The position numbers and the translations under genes were made by a program. Below the pieces are notes generated by a model. That model made no database searches, was not told the origin of the DNA, and saw only the letters and a list, made by a program, of their open reading frames with translations. Of a stretch of 15,027 nt of DNA, positions 1-6,779 are shown in pieces (within the stretch, counting starts at the first letter, position 1; every line of letters begins with the position of its first letter). The DNA comes from Thermofilaceae archaeon (GTDB lineage Archaea; Thermoproteota; Thermoprotei; Thermofilales; Thermofilaceae). The stretch covers positions 1 through 15,027 of the forward strand of contig JALVKT010000052.1 of NCBI GenBank assembly GCA_027027675.1, read 5' to 3'.

Positions 1-204
1 AAAACAGAAGGATACACGGGAGCGGATCTTGCTGCGCTCTGCAGGGAGGCCGCCATAATGGCGCTGAGAGAGGCCGGCAAGCCGACAAAGGTGCAGATGA
101 AGCACTTCCTCAAGGCAATGGAGGCGGTAAAGCCCAGCATAACCAAGGAGGACATTGAGCGCTATAAGCGTCTCGCAGAAGAGTTCCACAGAATGCTCGC
201 CTAA
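1..204 (+). CDS. Cdc48/VCP-like AAA+ ATPase, C-terminal fragment
   Basis: Frame 1 is open from the window edge to a TAA stop and encodes the last 67 residues of a protein whose start lies outside the window. The stretch around residues 4-22 (GYTGADLAALCREAAIMAL) is the helical-lid motif with the sensor-2 region found in AAA+ ATPases of the Cdc48/VCP/PAN type. The following segment (VKPSITKEDIERYKRLAEEF) resembles the helix after the second AAA domain of archaeal Cdc48. Family members use ATP to unfold or extract protein substrates, often feeding the proteasome. The catalytic Walker motifs are not in the window, so Cdc48 versus another AAA ATPase cannot be settled. I infer Cdc48 from the motif and from the long helical tail. 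A T-rich tract follows about 20 nt after the stop. Confidence 0.8.
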   Translation, partial: KTEGYTGADLAALCREAAIMALREAGKPTKVQMKHFLKAMEAVKPSITKEDIERYKRLAEEFHRMLA

Positions 205-223
205 AACGCTCTCAGGTTATCAC

Positions 224-230
224 TTTTTTA
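224..230 (+). promoter_or_regulatory. T-rich element: terminator and/or TATA box
   Basis: A run of six T followed by A lies 20 nt after the Cdc48 stop and about 26 nt before the ATG at 254. Archaeal transcription often stops at oligo-T tracts, and TATA elements sit about 26 nt before the start site. The spacing to 254 fits a leaderless transcript starting at that ATG. Both readings are inferred from position only. Confidence 0.4.
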
Positions 231-253
231 CCCGGTTTTCCCATTTTTACGTG

Positions 254-748
254 ATGCCGGAGGTCAAGTTTCACGTTATAAACGTTAAGCTGCCTGAGGG
301 AAGCAACGTCATAATCGGCCAGTCCCACTTCATCAAAAGCGTTGAAGACATAGCCGAGGCCCTGGCCACCTCAGCGCCCACGATAAAGTTCGGTGTCGCT
401 TTTAACGAGGCCTCAGGGGACAGGCTTATACGCTTCGACGGAAACGACGAGGAACTCGTGAATGCAGCCGTCGAGACGGCCAAGGCTATCGGGGCAGGCC
501 ACGTCTTCGTCGTGTTCATGAGGGACGCCTGGCCCATCAATGTTCTCACGGAGCTTAAACACGTACATGAGGTGGTGAACATATTCTGTGCCACGGCAAA
601 CCCCGTGCAGGTTGTGGTTGCAGAGACAGATCAGGGCCGCGGAGTAGTGGCTGTAATAGACGGTTACACGCCGGTCGGGGTGGAGAAGGAGGAGGACAAG
701 AAGAAGCGTGCCGAGTTCCTCAGGAAAATAGGGTATAAGAGAGCCTGA
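254..748 (+). CDS. Adenosine-specific kinase family protein (DUF355-type)
   Basis: This 164-residue protein looks like the family annotated as adenosine-specific kinase (PF04008), known in archaea and some bacteria as a compact alpha/beta protein of about 165 residues. Characteristic segments are NVIIGQSHFIKSVEDI (residues 17-32), IKFGVAFNEASG, CATANP and GRGVVAVIDG. The physiological role is poorly established; adenosine binding or phosphorylation is the annotation attached to the family. The frame stays open upstream to 155, but that part would overlap the Cdc48 gene. I chose ATG 254 because it gives the usual family length and lies 26 nt after a T-rich TATA-like element, suggesting a leaderless mRNA. 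A GTG directly before it (251) is an alternative. The gene appears monocistronic, with an oligo-T tract right after its stop. Confidence 0.8.
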   Translation: MPEVKFHVINVKLPEGSNVIIGQSHFIKSVEDIAEALATSAPTIKFGVAFNEASGDRLIRFDGNDEELVNAAVETAKAIGAGHVFVVFMRDAWPINVLTELKHVHEVVNIFCATANPVQVVVAETDQGRGVVAVIDGYTPVGVEKEEDKKKRAEFLRKIGYKRA

Positions 749-758
749 GATTTTTTTA
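749..758 (+). terminator. Oligo-T tract, possible terminator and upstream promoter element
   Basis: Seven consecutive T residues (751-757) begin 2 nt after the TGA of the preceding gene, which is a typical archaeal termination signal. The same tract (TTTTTTTAG) lies about 32 nt before the Pth2 ATG at 788. It could therefore also serve as that operon's TATA element. Confidence 0.5.
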
Positions 759-787
759 GCGCAGCCCCTCCTTATTCACCCAAGCCT

Positions 788-1150
788 ATGCCGATGAAAA
801 ACCTGAAACAAGTCATAGTTATTAGGAGAGACCTTAAAATGGGCAAGGGAAAGCTTGCTGTACAGGCAGCCCACGCTGCTGTGAGCGCCTACGTAGAGGC
901 GCAGCGTGTCGTGCCGGCCCTCGCTAGGGAGTGGCTTCTCCAGGGCCAAAAGAAGATAGCCGTAAGGGTTGATAGCGAGGAAGAACTCATAGAGGTATAC
1001 AGGAAAGCGGTTGCAGAGAACCTCCCCGTGGCGTTAATCGAGGACGCAGGCCTCACACAGCTCCCCCCTGGGACAAAGACTGCTGTAGGCATTGGGCCGG
1101 CAGAGGCTGAGAGGATAGACAGGATAACTGGGAAGCTAAAGCTGCTATGA
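788..1150 (+). CDS. pth2: Peptidyl-tRNA hydrolase, Pth2 type
   Basis: This 120-residue protein is a full-length archaeal/eukaryotic-type peptidyl-tRNA hydrolase. The enzyme cleaves the ester bond of peptidyl-tRNAs that drop off the ribosome, releasing tRNA for reuse in the cytoplasm. Family signatures visible are MGKGKLAVQAAHAA (residues 18-31), with the conserved lysine, glutamine and histidine, and DAGLTQLPPGTKTAVGIGP (86-104), holding the conserved Asp86 and Thr residues of the active site. Two start codons are possible, ATG 788 and ATG 794; neither has a clear Shine-Dalgarno, and I kept the first. It is the first gene of a tight operon: truD begins 10 nt after its stop and tmcA overlaps truD. 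This links tRNA recycling to RNA modification. Confidence 0.95.
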   Translation: MPMKNLKQVIVIRRDLKMGKGKLAVQAAHAAVSAYVEAQRVVPALAREWLLQGQKKIAVRVDSEEELIEVYRKAVAENLPVALIEDAGLTQLPPGTKTAVGIGPAEAERIDRITGKLKLL

Positions 1151-1160
1151 GGGAAAAATC

Positions 1161-2483
1161 TTGCCTAAAAAGTCGGATTTAGAGCTGGACAGGCTTCTCG
1201 GCCTCGAGTACTACGGCCTAGAAGGAGATGGGACAGGCGGCTACATACGCCGGCAAGTCGAGGACTTCATCGTAAACGAGGTATCCATCGACGGACTCAC
1301 GGCGGGGCCCAGCTGCGACTATCCAAGCTCGGAGGAGGGCTACTGGTGGTTCGTGATGGAGAAGCGGGGAATAGACACTGTCACGGCGCTCATAATACTC
1401 TCCAAACACTGGGGGCTCAGGAGGAACACTCTCAGCGCCGCAGGGCTAAAAGACTCCAAGGCTATAACCTACCAGTTCGTCTCCGTCCTCGGGGACTTCA
1501 CACCCCCAAAAGAGCGTGTCGACCTAGGCCGCGTCTCGGCGTACTGCTTCTTTAAAAGGCCGTTTTACCTTAAGCCCGGCCTTCTCTACGGGAACCGCTT
1601 CAAAATAAGGGTGAGAGACGCTTCAAAGCCGGGAAACCTGGGTCCCCTCATAGAAGAGCTGAGGCTCGTGCGGGGCGTGCCCAACTACTATGGCTACCAG
1701 AGGTTCGGCACAATAAGGCCCAACACCCACCTTATAGGGAAATACATCATACAGGGCCGCTACCGGGAGGCAGTGGAAGAGCTTGTACAGAGAGTATATC
1801 CCCGCGAGTACGGAAGGGTCGCGGAAGCTAGAAGGTACGTTGCAGAGACAGGCGACTATGCAGGCGCCGCCGAAATGCTTCCCTCATCCCTTCGCCACGA
1901 AAAACACGTTGTCCGCTACCTGGCGAATCGCCCGGGAGACTACTATGGAGCCTTGAGAAGCCTGCCGCTGTACATCAGGAGGCTGTTCGTCGGCGCATAC
2001 CAGGCATACCTCTTCAACAAGATACTTAGCCGCCGGATAAAGCACGGCCTATCCTACTTTTACCCTCACGTGGGCGACTTTATAGGAATATACCCTGAAG
2101 GCTCCCATGAGCCCAAGGGCCTCATAATGGTCACTGAGAGCCTCCTAGAAAAGTCCCGGAAGCTAGTAGAGGAGGGACGAGCGGCACTCATGCTTCCAAT
2201 AGTGGGTTACAGGATAAACCTGGGACACGGCGAACCCGGCAGGGTAGCCAGGGAGGTTCTAGCCGAGGAAGGCGTCGACCTAGGCGATTTCCGCGTCAAG
2301 GGCATGCCCGAGGCCTCATCCACCGGGACATATAGGCGTGCAGCCCTGGTCCCGGAGGACTTCAGCGTAGATGTAAGGCCTCCGGATTACAGCCTTGAGT
2401 TTAAGCTTAGAAAGGGGATGTACGCCACGGTACTGTTGAGGGAGTTTATAAAACCCACAGACCTAATAGAGCAGGGTTTCTAA
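1161..2483 (+). CDS. truD: tRNA pseudouridine(13) synthase TruD
   Basis: This 440-residue protein belongs to the TruD pseudouridine synthase family (COG0585), which isomerises U13 in the D arm of tRNAs and is related to eukaryotic Pus7. The catalytic-aspartate motif is SAAGLKDSKA (residues 92-101), with Asp98 as the probable nucleophile. The family segment NYYGYQRFGTIRPNTHLIGK follows near residue 176. The length fits archaeal TruD, which is longer than the bacterial enzyme because of the inserted domain. The start is TTG at 1161, 10 nt after the pth2 stop; GAGGG at 1149-1153 can act as a Shine-Dalgarno. The TAA stop shares one base with the tmcA ATG (TAATG), so the two are almost certainly translationally coupled. 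Confidence 0.95.
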   Translation: MPKKSDLELDRLLGLEYYGLEGDGTGGYIRRQVEDFIVNEVSIDGLTAGPSCDYPSSEEGYWWFVMEKRGIDTVTALIILSKHWGLRRNTLSAAGLKDSKAITYQFVSVLGDFTPPKERVDLGRVSAYCFFKRPFYLKPGLLYGNRFKIRVRDASKPGNLGPLIEELRLVRGVPNYYGYQRFGTIRPNTHLIGKYIIQGRYREAVEELVQRVYPREYGRVAEARRYVAETGDYAGAAEMLPSSLRHEKHVVRYLANRPGDYYGALRSLPLYIRRLFVGAYQAYLFNKILSRRIKHGLSYFYPHVGDFIGIYPEGSHEPKGLIMVTESLLEKSRKLVEEGRAALMLPIVGYRINLGHGEPGRVAREVLAEEGVDLGDFRVKGMPEASSTGTYRRAALVPEDFSVDVRPPDYSLEFKLRKGMYATVLLREFIKPTDLIEQGF

Positions 2484-4888
2484 TGGTGCTTCCGTCCGAC
2501 GCACTAAAAGAGGTGATAGGCGAAGTCGAAAAGGCCGCCCAAGCATACCATAGGAGGCTGCTCGTGCTAAGCGGCGACAACGACGAAGCATTGGTAGAGG
2601 CCGCGTCAAAAATTATCTCGGAAATCGCCGGTCTGCTCGGAAAAGAGCCCCACATAATCTACACTTACCACGCGTTCTACGGGGATGGAGCCGCCAGGAA
2701 AAACGCTTTCCAGAAATCCCTGGACGAGAGGGGCGTCGAACTAGACGTTGACTACGTGTCCTACCACGTGCTCGACAAGGTACTCGGCCAGACCTACGAC
2801 GCGGCGGTAATGGATCTCATAGACAATCTAGAGCCGAACGACCTGGGGAAGCTTATGGGGGTTGTGAAGGGGGGAGGACTCTACGTATTCATTTTACCCT
2901 CCCTTAACTCCTTCACGAAGACTGTGACACGTTTCCGGGCAAACCTTGTTACGCCGCCCCACACAGTGGAGGAGTTAAGGGACTTCTTCGAGAGACGCTT
3001 CATCAAAAAACTTTACGCTCACACAGGCATAGCGATATACGACGTCGACGAGAAACGCTTTATAAAACACTTCCCGAAGGTCAAGGTTCGCCGTTACCTG
3101 CCGCCGCCCCTCCTGCTGCCCGAGAAAACAAAGATTCCGAGGAAGGTCTATGAGATGGCGCTTACCCAGGACCAAGTCGAGGTTTTACAGTTAATGTCAA
3201 TATTCTATAAAAAGGTTGAAGGTAAAAAACCGGTCATAGTGGTAACTGCGGACAGGGGACGCGGAAAATCCTCTGCTGTCGGCCTGGGCCTGGGAGGCCT
3301 TGCACATAGACTTAGAAAGGCTAAGGGACGGTGCCGCATCCTCGTAACAGCGCCTAACCCCTCCAACGCGCAGGAAGTTCTAAGGTTCGCCGCTAAAGCC
3401 CTCCGCCGCCTAAAACACAAGGTCGAAGTTGAGGAGGAGGAAGGCTATATCGTAGCGGTCAGGGCGAGGGGCGTGGACATCGAATACGTTCAGCCAGTCC
3501 AAGCGGCCCGCAGCAAGGCAGACATAGTGGCCGTGGACGAGGCTGCAAGCATACCCGTGCCCCTCCTCTTCTCCATACTGGAGAAGCACGAGAAAGTAGT
3601 GTATTCGTCGACCATTCACGGGTACGAGGGGGCCGGCCGGGGCTTCTCCATACGCTTCTTGGGGCGCCTAAGGTCCATGGAGGGAGTAGAGGTATACGAG
3701 TACGAGATGAAAGAGCCGATAAGGTATGCGCCGGAAGACCCCATAGAGCGGTGGGCGTTTGACACCCTTCTCCTCGACGCTGAGCCGGCCGAGCTTCAGC
3801 CCGAAGACCTCGAGTACGTTGAGAGGGGAGAAGCCGAATACTATGTGCCTGACCTGAAGAAGTTTTTCCTCGAAGACGAAGAGGAGCTGCGCCAGTTCTT
3901 CGGAATATACATAATGGCCCACTACAGGAACAACCCAAACGACCTCGGCATAATGATGGATGCTCCACACCACTTCCCGAGGGCGCTCAAGCTGCCCACG
4001 GGAAAGATAGTCGTATCGCTCGAACTAGCCGAAGAAGGAGGGCTGGACGAGGAGCTGTCCCGCGAGTCGGCGGAAGGCGCATGGCTCCTAGGAAACATCA
4101 TACCCGACCGCCTAATAAAGCACTACAAACTGGTAGAGTTTGGCTCACTTAAAGGGTTAAGGATAGTGCGTATAGCGACGCACCCCCAGCTTATGCGGCG
4201 AGGGCTAGGCAGCAAGGCCCTCTCATACCTAGAAGAAGAGGCCAGGCGTAAAGGCTACGACTGGCTGGGCGCAGGCTTCGGCGTAACCTATGACCTACTC
4301 AAGTTCTGGCTACGCAACGGCTACGTCCCAGTACACATGAGCCCGGAGAGAAACCCCGTGAGCGGAGAGTACACGATTATAGTTGTGAAACCCCTAAGCG
4401 ACGCTGCACGCCGCTTCATCGACGTTATAGCGTGGGAGTTCAAGAAAAAACTCGTCAGGAGCCTAGTGCAGCCATACTTCGACCTCGAGGTCGACGTGGC
4501 CCAGCTCCTCCTCCGCTCACTCCCCTCCAAGCCCTTACAGCTAAGACTCACTACCCTGGAAAAAGCGCGCTTCCTCACATATGCCTGGAGCGAGATGACG
4601 CTCGAAAACTGCGTAGACGTGGTCTACAAGATCGCGTCTCACTACTTCCTCTCATCAGAAAGGTTTTTCCTAGACGACCTTCAGGAAAAGATGCTCATAG
4701 CGAAGATCCTCCAGGCAAAAACATGGCGTCTCGCATGCACAGAGCTGGGAATAGAGCCTCCAACACTCATGCAGGGGATAAGGGAGATTGCAAAGTCCTT
4801 CTCAGAGGAACTCCTCGGGATAAAGTCCCCCGAAGAGGCCAGAAAGTTCTTCCACTTAAAAATCGACGACGTGGCCGGAGAGCTATGA
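2483..4888 (+). CDS. tmcA: RNA cytidine acetyltransferase TmcA (NAT10/Kre33 family)
   Basis: This 801-residue protein forms N4-acetylcytidine using acetyl-CoA and ATP. Bacterial TmcA acts on the wobble base of elongator tRNA-Met; archaeal and eukaryotic relatives also act on rRNA and other RNAs. Domains in order are: an N-terminal TmcA-type domain (about 1-220); a helicase-like ATPase with P-loop TADRGRGKSS (255-264), Walker B VDEAAS (351-356) and STIHGYEGAGRGFSIRF (376-392); a GNAT domain (about 475-640) with acetyl-CoA loop MRRGLGSKAL (571-580) and GYDWLGAGFGVTYDLL; and a helical tail to 801 that probably binds RNA. The length is normal for archaeal members. The ATG overlaps the truD stop by one base, and no separate promoter is seen. 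The 3' end overlaps the convergent minus-strand gene by 6 nt. Confidence 0.95.
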   Translation: MVLPSDALKEVIGEVEKAAQAYHRRLLVLSGDNDEALVEAASKIISEIAGLLGKEPHIIYTYHAFYGDGAARKNAFQKSLDERGVELDVDYVSYHVLDKVLGQTYDAAVMDLIDNLEPNDLGKLMGVVKGGGLYVFILPSLNSFTKTVTRFRANLVTPPHTVEELRDFFERRFIKKLYAHTGIAIYDVDEKRFIKHFPKVKVRRYLPPPLLLPEKTKIPRKVYEMALTQDQVEVLQLMSIFYKKVEGKKPVIVVTADRGRGKSSAVGLGLGGLAHRLRKAKGRCRILVTAPNPSNAQEVLRFAAKALRRLKHKVEVEEEEGYIVAVRARGVDIEYVQPVQAARSKADIVAVDEAASIPVPLLFSILEKHEKVVYSSTIHGYEGAGRGFSIRFLGRLRSMEGVEVYEYEMKEPIRYAPEDPIERWAFDTLLLDAEPAELQPEDLEYVERGEAEYYVPDLKKFFLEDEEELRQFFGIYIMAHYRNNPNDLGIMMDAPHHFPRALKLPTGKIVVSLELAEEGGLDEELSRESAEGAWLLGNIIPDRLIKHYKLVEFGSLKGLRIVRIATHPQLMRRGLGSKALSYLEEEARRKGYDWLGAGFGVTYDLLKFWLRNGYVPVHMSPERNPVSGEYTIIVVKPLSDAARRFIDVIAWEFKKKLVRSLVQPYFDLEVDVAQLLLRSLPSKPLQLRLTTLEKARFLTYAWSEMTLENCVDVVYKIASHYFLSSERFFLDDLQEKMLIAKILQAKTWRLACTELGIEPPTLMQGIREIAKSFSEELLGIKSPEEARKFFHLKIDDVAGEL

Positions 4889-5839
4889 GGGCACAAGCTC
4901 CTTTACAAGCATGACTTTGTCTTTACACATGCTCAGGCAAAGCCCGCACAAGTCGCATAGCTCCTTCTTAGCTATCACAAGCTCTCCGCCACCCCTAAAG
5001 GCCCCATAGGGGCACGCAGAGCTACAGTATAGGGAATCGCTGGGAAGTGCTGGCAGGAGGCCCCGGGCCACAGTGTCCCATTTTTTGGGAAACGGGTTCT
5101 CAACATGTACGTCAGGGAGGCTTTTAGCCGTCACTGCGGTGTCCACGAGAAACCCTGAGAACGCTTTTTCAGCATCGCCGCTTAAAACCTCGGTTGCCAA
5201 GAGTTTCCTCACTCGGAGCCCCTCTGAGGCCACAGTGGCCCATATAGAATTATAGATGAGAGAGAGGTGTGTGGAATGAACCCTGAAGATTTCTTCGCCG
5301 ACCGTGTACACGGGGTGAGTGGTAAAGACTAGCAGGTTTACCCCTATCTCCTCCATCTCCTTCAGGAACTCCCTGCTTATAGGCATGTTAGGGGAAAGCT
5401 TTACCGCCAGAGGAACCTTTGATGCGGGGATAATCTCTTCAAGCAGGTCTAGAGCGTAGCTCTCAAATCCTCTTTTAAACCCGTGCAGCGCGTAAAACAG
5501 GCCAAGGTCTACCTCAACCATGTCAACTCTTTTACCCAGCCTTGACAGGAGGGAAACATAGCCGGAAAGCCTCTCAGCAACTACAGATGCGGCAACTCTG
5601 ACCCCCCTCTTTTTTAGCGCTTCAGCCTCCCTCAGCGCGTCATCCAGCCCAAGGTAGAGGGGGCGCGTAACCAGTATGTAGTCGCCAGTCCCCGCATACC
5701 TCACAGCGTACACCCTGGTTCTGCCGGGCTCCCACTTAGAGGAGGGGCTTATCGTCGGCAAGAAGGCCTCGCTCCACCCGCCCCAGCGGAGCCTCGAAGG
5801 TGGAAACGGAGTATCACTACTTAGCCCTACAATCTTCAT
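4883..5839 (-). CDS. Dihydroorotate dehydrogenase-like barrel fused to an Fe-S domain, function unknown
   Basis: This 318-residue protein looks like a divergent dihydroorotate dehydrogenase (DHODH)/dihydropyrimidine dehydrogenase-type TIM barrel (about 45-250) with an iron-sulfur tail. Barrel cues are a beta strand GVRVAASVV (79-87), VDMVEVD (105-111), the family-like VPLAVKLSPN (142-151, with the flavin-contacting Lys147) and GDAEKAFSGFLVDTAV (221-236), which resembles the last phosphate-binding strand region. The tail has Cys272-x3-Cys276-Pro, then Cys295-x2-Cys298-x2-Cys301-x3-Cys305, enough for one [4Fe-4S] cluster plus two extra cysteines. I do not see the catalytic Ser/Cys loop or the usual ENxSCPN-type segment, so orotate chemistry is doubtful; an electron-transfer flavoprotein is more plausible. 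ATG 5839 is the start. It converges on tmcA with a 6-nt overlap. The fold assignment is moderate and the function is unknown. Confidence 0.6.
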   Translation of the reverse strand: MKIVGLSSDTPFPPSRLRWGGWSEAFLPTISPSSKWEPGRTRVYAVRYAGTGDYILVTRPLYLGLDDALREAEALKKRGVRVAASVVAERLSGYVSLLSRLGKRVDMVEVDLGLFYALHGFKRGFESYALDLLEEIIPASKVPLAVKLSPNMPISREFLKEMEEIGVNLLVFTTHPVYTVGEEIFRVHSTHLSLIYNSIWATVASEGLRVRKLLATEVLSGDAEKAFSGFLVDTAVTAKSLPDVHVENPFPKKWDTVARGLLPALPSDSLYCSSACPYGAFRGGGELVIAKKELCDLCGLCLSMCKDKVMLVKELVPS

Positions 5840-5855
5840 GTCTACTCATTGACTA

Positions 5856-5871
5856 CAAGTCAAGTTCAAGT
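5856..5871. repeat. Three CAAGT repeats upstream of the barrel/Fe-S gene
   Basis: The pentamer CAAGT occurs three times (5856-5860, 5861-5865 and 5867-5871), 17-32 nt upstream of the ATG at 5839 on the minus strand. No clear TATA box sits at the expected distance from that ATG. The repeats lie where a leader or operator would be, so they could be a regulator site, but short direct repeats also arise by chance. Confidence 0.2.
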
Positions 5872-5893
5872 AGATTGCCCCGTAGGAAGGCCG

Positions 5894-5928
5894 GGAGAAG
5901 TAATATCTCTCCACCACTACTATAGTGG
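5894..5928 (+). promoter_or_regulatory. Two adjacent inverted repeats flanking a TATA-like box
   Basis: GGAGA (5894-5898) pairs with TCTCC (5908-5912), and CCACTA (5914-5919) pairs with TAGTGG (5923-5928) across a 3-nt loop. Between the first two arms lies TAATAT (5901-5906), a TATA-like element readable on either strand. Read to the right, it would place a transcript start near 5930, exactly where the folded segment below begins. Read to the left, it could serve the gene starting at 5839. All of this is inferred from spacing. Confidence 0.3.
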
Positions 5929-5930
5929 GG

Positions 5931-6012
5931 GGATGAAGAGGGGTACCAAATGCCTATCCGATGGGCTGAGAATTCTCGGCCGACCCCCTTAACCTTATAA
6001 TGTCAGCTTTCC
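5931..6012 (+). ncRNA. Candidate structured leader RNA, partly TPP-riboswitch-like
   Basis: The segment can form nested helices. P1 pairs 5931-5933 and 5936-5938 with 6007-6012 (2-nt bulge). P2 is GGGGU (5940-5944) with ACCCC (5983-5987). P3 is GCCUAU (5952-5957) with AUGGGC (5961-5966). P3 is directly followed by UGAGA (5967-5971), and P2 by CUUAACCU. This order (GGGGU, P3 ending in GGC, UGAGA, ACCC, AACCU) is what the first half of a TPP riboswitch shows. The second half is not recognisable: the GAUCUGG-type P4/P5 strand that binds pyrophosphate is missing. An alternative hairpin, GGCUGAG (5964-5970) with CUCGGCC (5975-5981), excludes P3 and hides UGAGA. The downstream gene has no known thiamine link, and a TATA-like box lies inside the segment. 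The function is unproven. Confidence 0.25.
5994..6001 (+). promoter_or_regulatory. TATA-like box for the gene at 6034
   Basis: CTTATAAT is preceded by purine/C-rich bases that could act as a BRE. It would place the transcript start near 6023. That leaves a short leader carrying GGTG (6023-6026) 7 nt before the ATG at 6034. This reading competes with the longer leader RNA proposed for 5931-6012. Confidence 0.45.
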
Positions 6013-6033
6013 ACTTGCTTCTGGTGCTGTATA

Positions 6034-6270
6034 ATGTCCGACCACGCCACATGCATGTACGAGGGATGCAACAGGCCCAGCGAGGTAATACTCGAGCTGG
6101 GAAAGTCGCAGATATGGCTGTGTAGGGAGCACTTTAACCAGCTGGCCTACAGGATGCTTAGAGCGGCTGAAAGACGGGGCACAGTGTCCCTAAAGGACCT
6201 CAGAGTCGTTGAGACGGGAAACGGGAAAATCAGGATCCTCATAAAGAGAGTTAAAAGCGTTAAAAAGTAG
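6034..6270 (+). CDS. Small Cys/His protein, probable zinc binder, function unknown
   Basis: The gene encodes 78 residues. The N-terminal half has Cys7-x4-Cys12 and Cys30-x2-His33 (CMYEGCNRP ... IWLCREHF). This layout is common in small zinc-binding proteins with the pattern C-x4-C followed by C-x2-H. The C-terminal half is basic, with a predicted beta hairpin and a lysine-rich end, so nucleic-acid binding is possible but not shown. The ATG is supported by GGTG at 6023-6026 and a TATA-like element at 5994-6001. It stands alone on the plus strand: the next gene upstream is divergent and the next downstream is convergent, 28 nt away. I do not recognise a named family. Confidence 0.7.
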   Translation: MSDHATCMYEGCNRPSEVILELGKSQIWLCREHFNQLAYRMLRAAERRGTVSLKDLRVVETGNGKIRILIKRVKSVKK

Positions 6271-6298
6271 CCGGCCTGCCCGGGCGATAAAGCACTGC

Positions 6299-6778
6299 CT
6301 AGTCTGCAAGCGCGAGCTGGGCCTCCAGCCCCTCCTTTATCCTCTTATAAGTCTCCTCGTCGATAAGCCCCTCTTTGTACAGCTCTTCCAGCTGCATGAT
6401 CCTCTGCTTCAGCTCCGCGGCGGAAGTGGGCACCGGCAAGCCGGCGCGCTTGAGATGTATAAAGGCCAGCCTCTCAAACTTCTCGAGTATGCCTAGCAGG
6501 CTGTCGAGCTCAGCCTTGTACTCTTCAAGCTCGGAGCTCATGCGGGCGATCTTCTCGTTAGCCTTCTCTGCATCTACTAGTCCCAGCTCCGCCTTAACTC
6601 TCAGCTCCTCTAACTCCTTGGTATAAGTTGTAATCAGCGTCTTCAACACATTGACTCTCTCGGTGATGGGTATCCTCGCCTTTTCCCACTCGGAGATCGC
6701 CTCCAGCGCTGCCTTCCTATACTCCTCCCAGAGCTGGTTCACTTTCTCAAATATCTCCTCTAGCCTCCCAGCCTCCAC
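6299..6778 (-). CDS. Coiled-coil protein with SHOCT-like helical hairpins, paralogue of the upstream gene
   Basis: This 159-residue, highly charged helical protein has no signal peptide or membrane segment. It begins with LEEIFEKVNQLWEEYRKAA, then long coiled-coil helices. It holds two helical-hairpin motifs: LEELRVKAELGLVDAEKANE (56-75) and, more clearly, QLEELYKEGLIDEETYKRIK (129-148). The second resembles the SHOCT short C-terminal motif (a leucine-rich helix, a turn with G-hydrophobic-acidic, and a second helix). The whole protein lines up with residues about 115-276 of the gene just upstream, so the pair arose by duplication. The start is GTG, 1 nt after the neighbour's TAG, with GAGGTG (6785-6790) as a Shine-Dalgarno inside the neighbour's 3' end. 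The two are co-transcribed. The function is unknown; a structural or oligomerising role is inferred. Confidence 0.75.
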   Translation of the reverse strand: MEAGRLEEIFEKVNQLWEEYRKAALEAISEWEKARIPITERVNVLKTLITTYTKELEELRVKAELGLVDAEKANEKIARMSSELEEYKAELDSLLGILEKFERLAFIHLKRAGLPVPTSAAELKQRIMQLEELYKEGLIDEETYKRIKEGLEAQLALAD

Positions 6779-6779
6779 C

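Noticed and set aside
155..253. Longer N-terminus for the adenosine-specific kinase gene
   Set aside because: The extra 33 residues overlap the Cdc48 coding end and add no family sequence; the start at 254 fits promoter spacing and family length.
3459..3968. 169-residue open frame on the minus strand inside tmcA
   Set aside because: It lies fully within the strongly supported tmcA coding region, and its protein is an Arg/Pro/Ser-rich composition typical of antisense reading of a GC-rich gene.
4432..4914. 160-residue plus-strand frame overlapping the 3' end of tmcA
   Set aside because: It is out of frame with tmcA, rich in Arg, Pro and Lys, has no Shine-Dalgarno and shows no family motif.
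5851..5880. tRNA T-arm-like sequence (AGTTCAAGT)
   Set aside because: The flanking bases cannot form the five-pair T stem, and no acceptor, D or anticodon arms are nearby on either strand.
5931..5970. C/D box small RNA (ATGAAGA as box C, CTGA as box D)
   Set aside because: Box C has a mismatch, no internal D'/C' pair with proper spacing is present, and the C-to-D distance is too short for an archaeal two-guide RNA.
6271..6298. GCCCGGGC palindrome between convergent genes as a hairpin terminator
   Set aside because: There is no loop and no following T tract, and archaeal termination does not rely on such hairpins.
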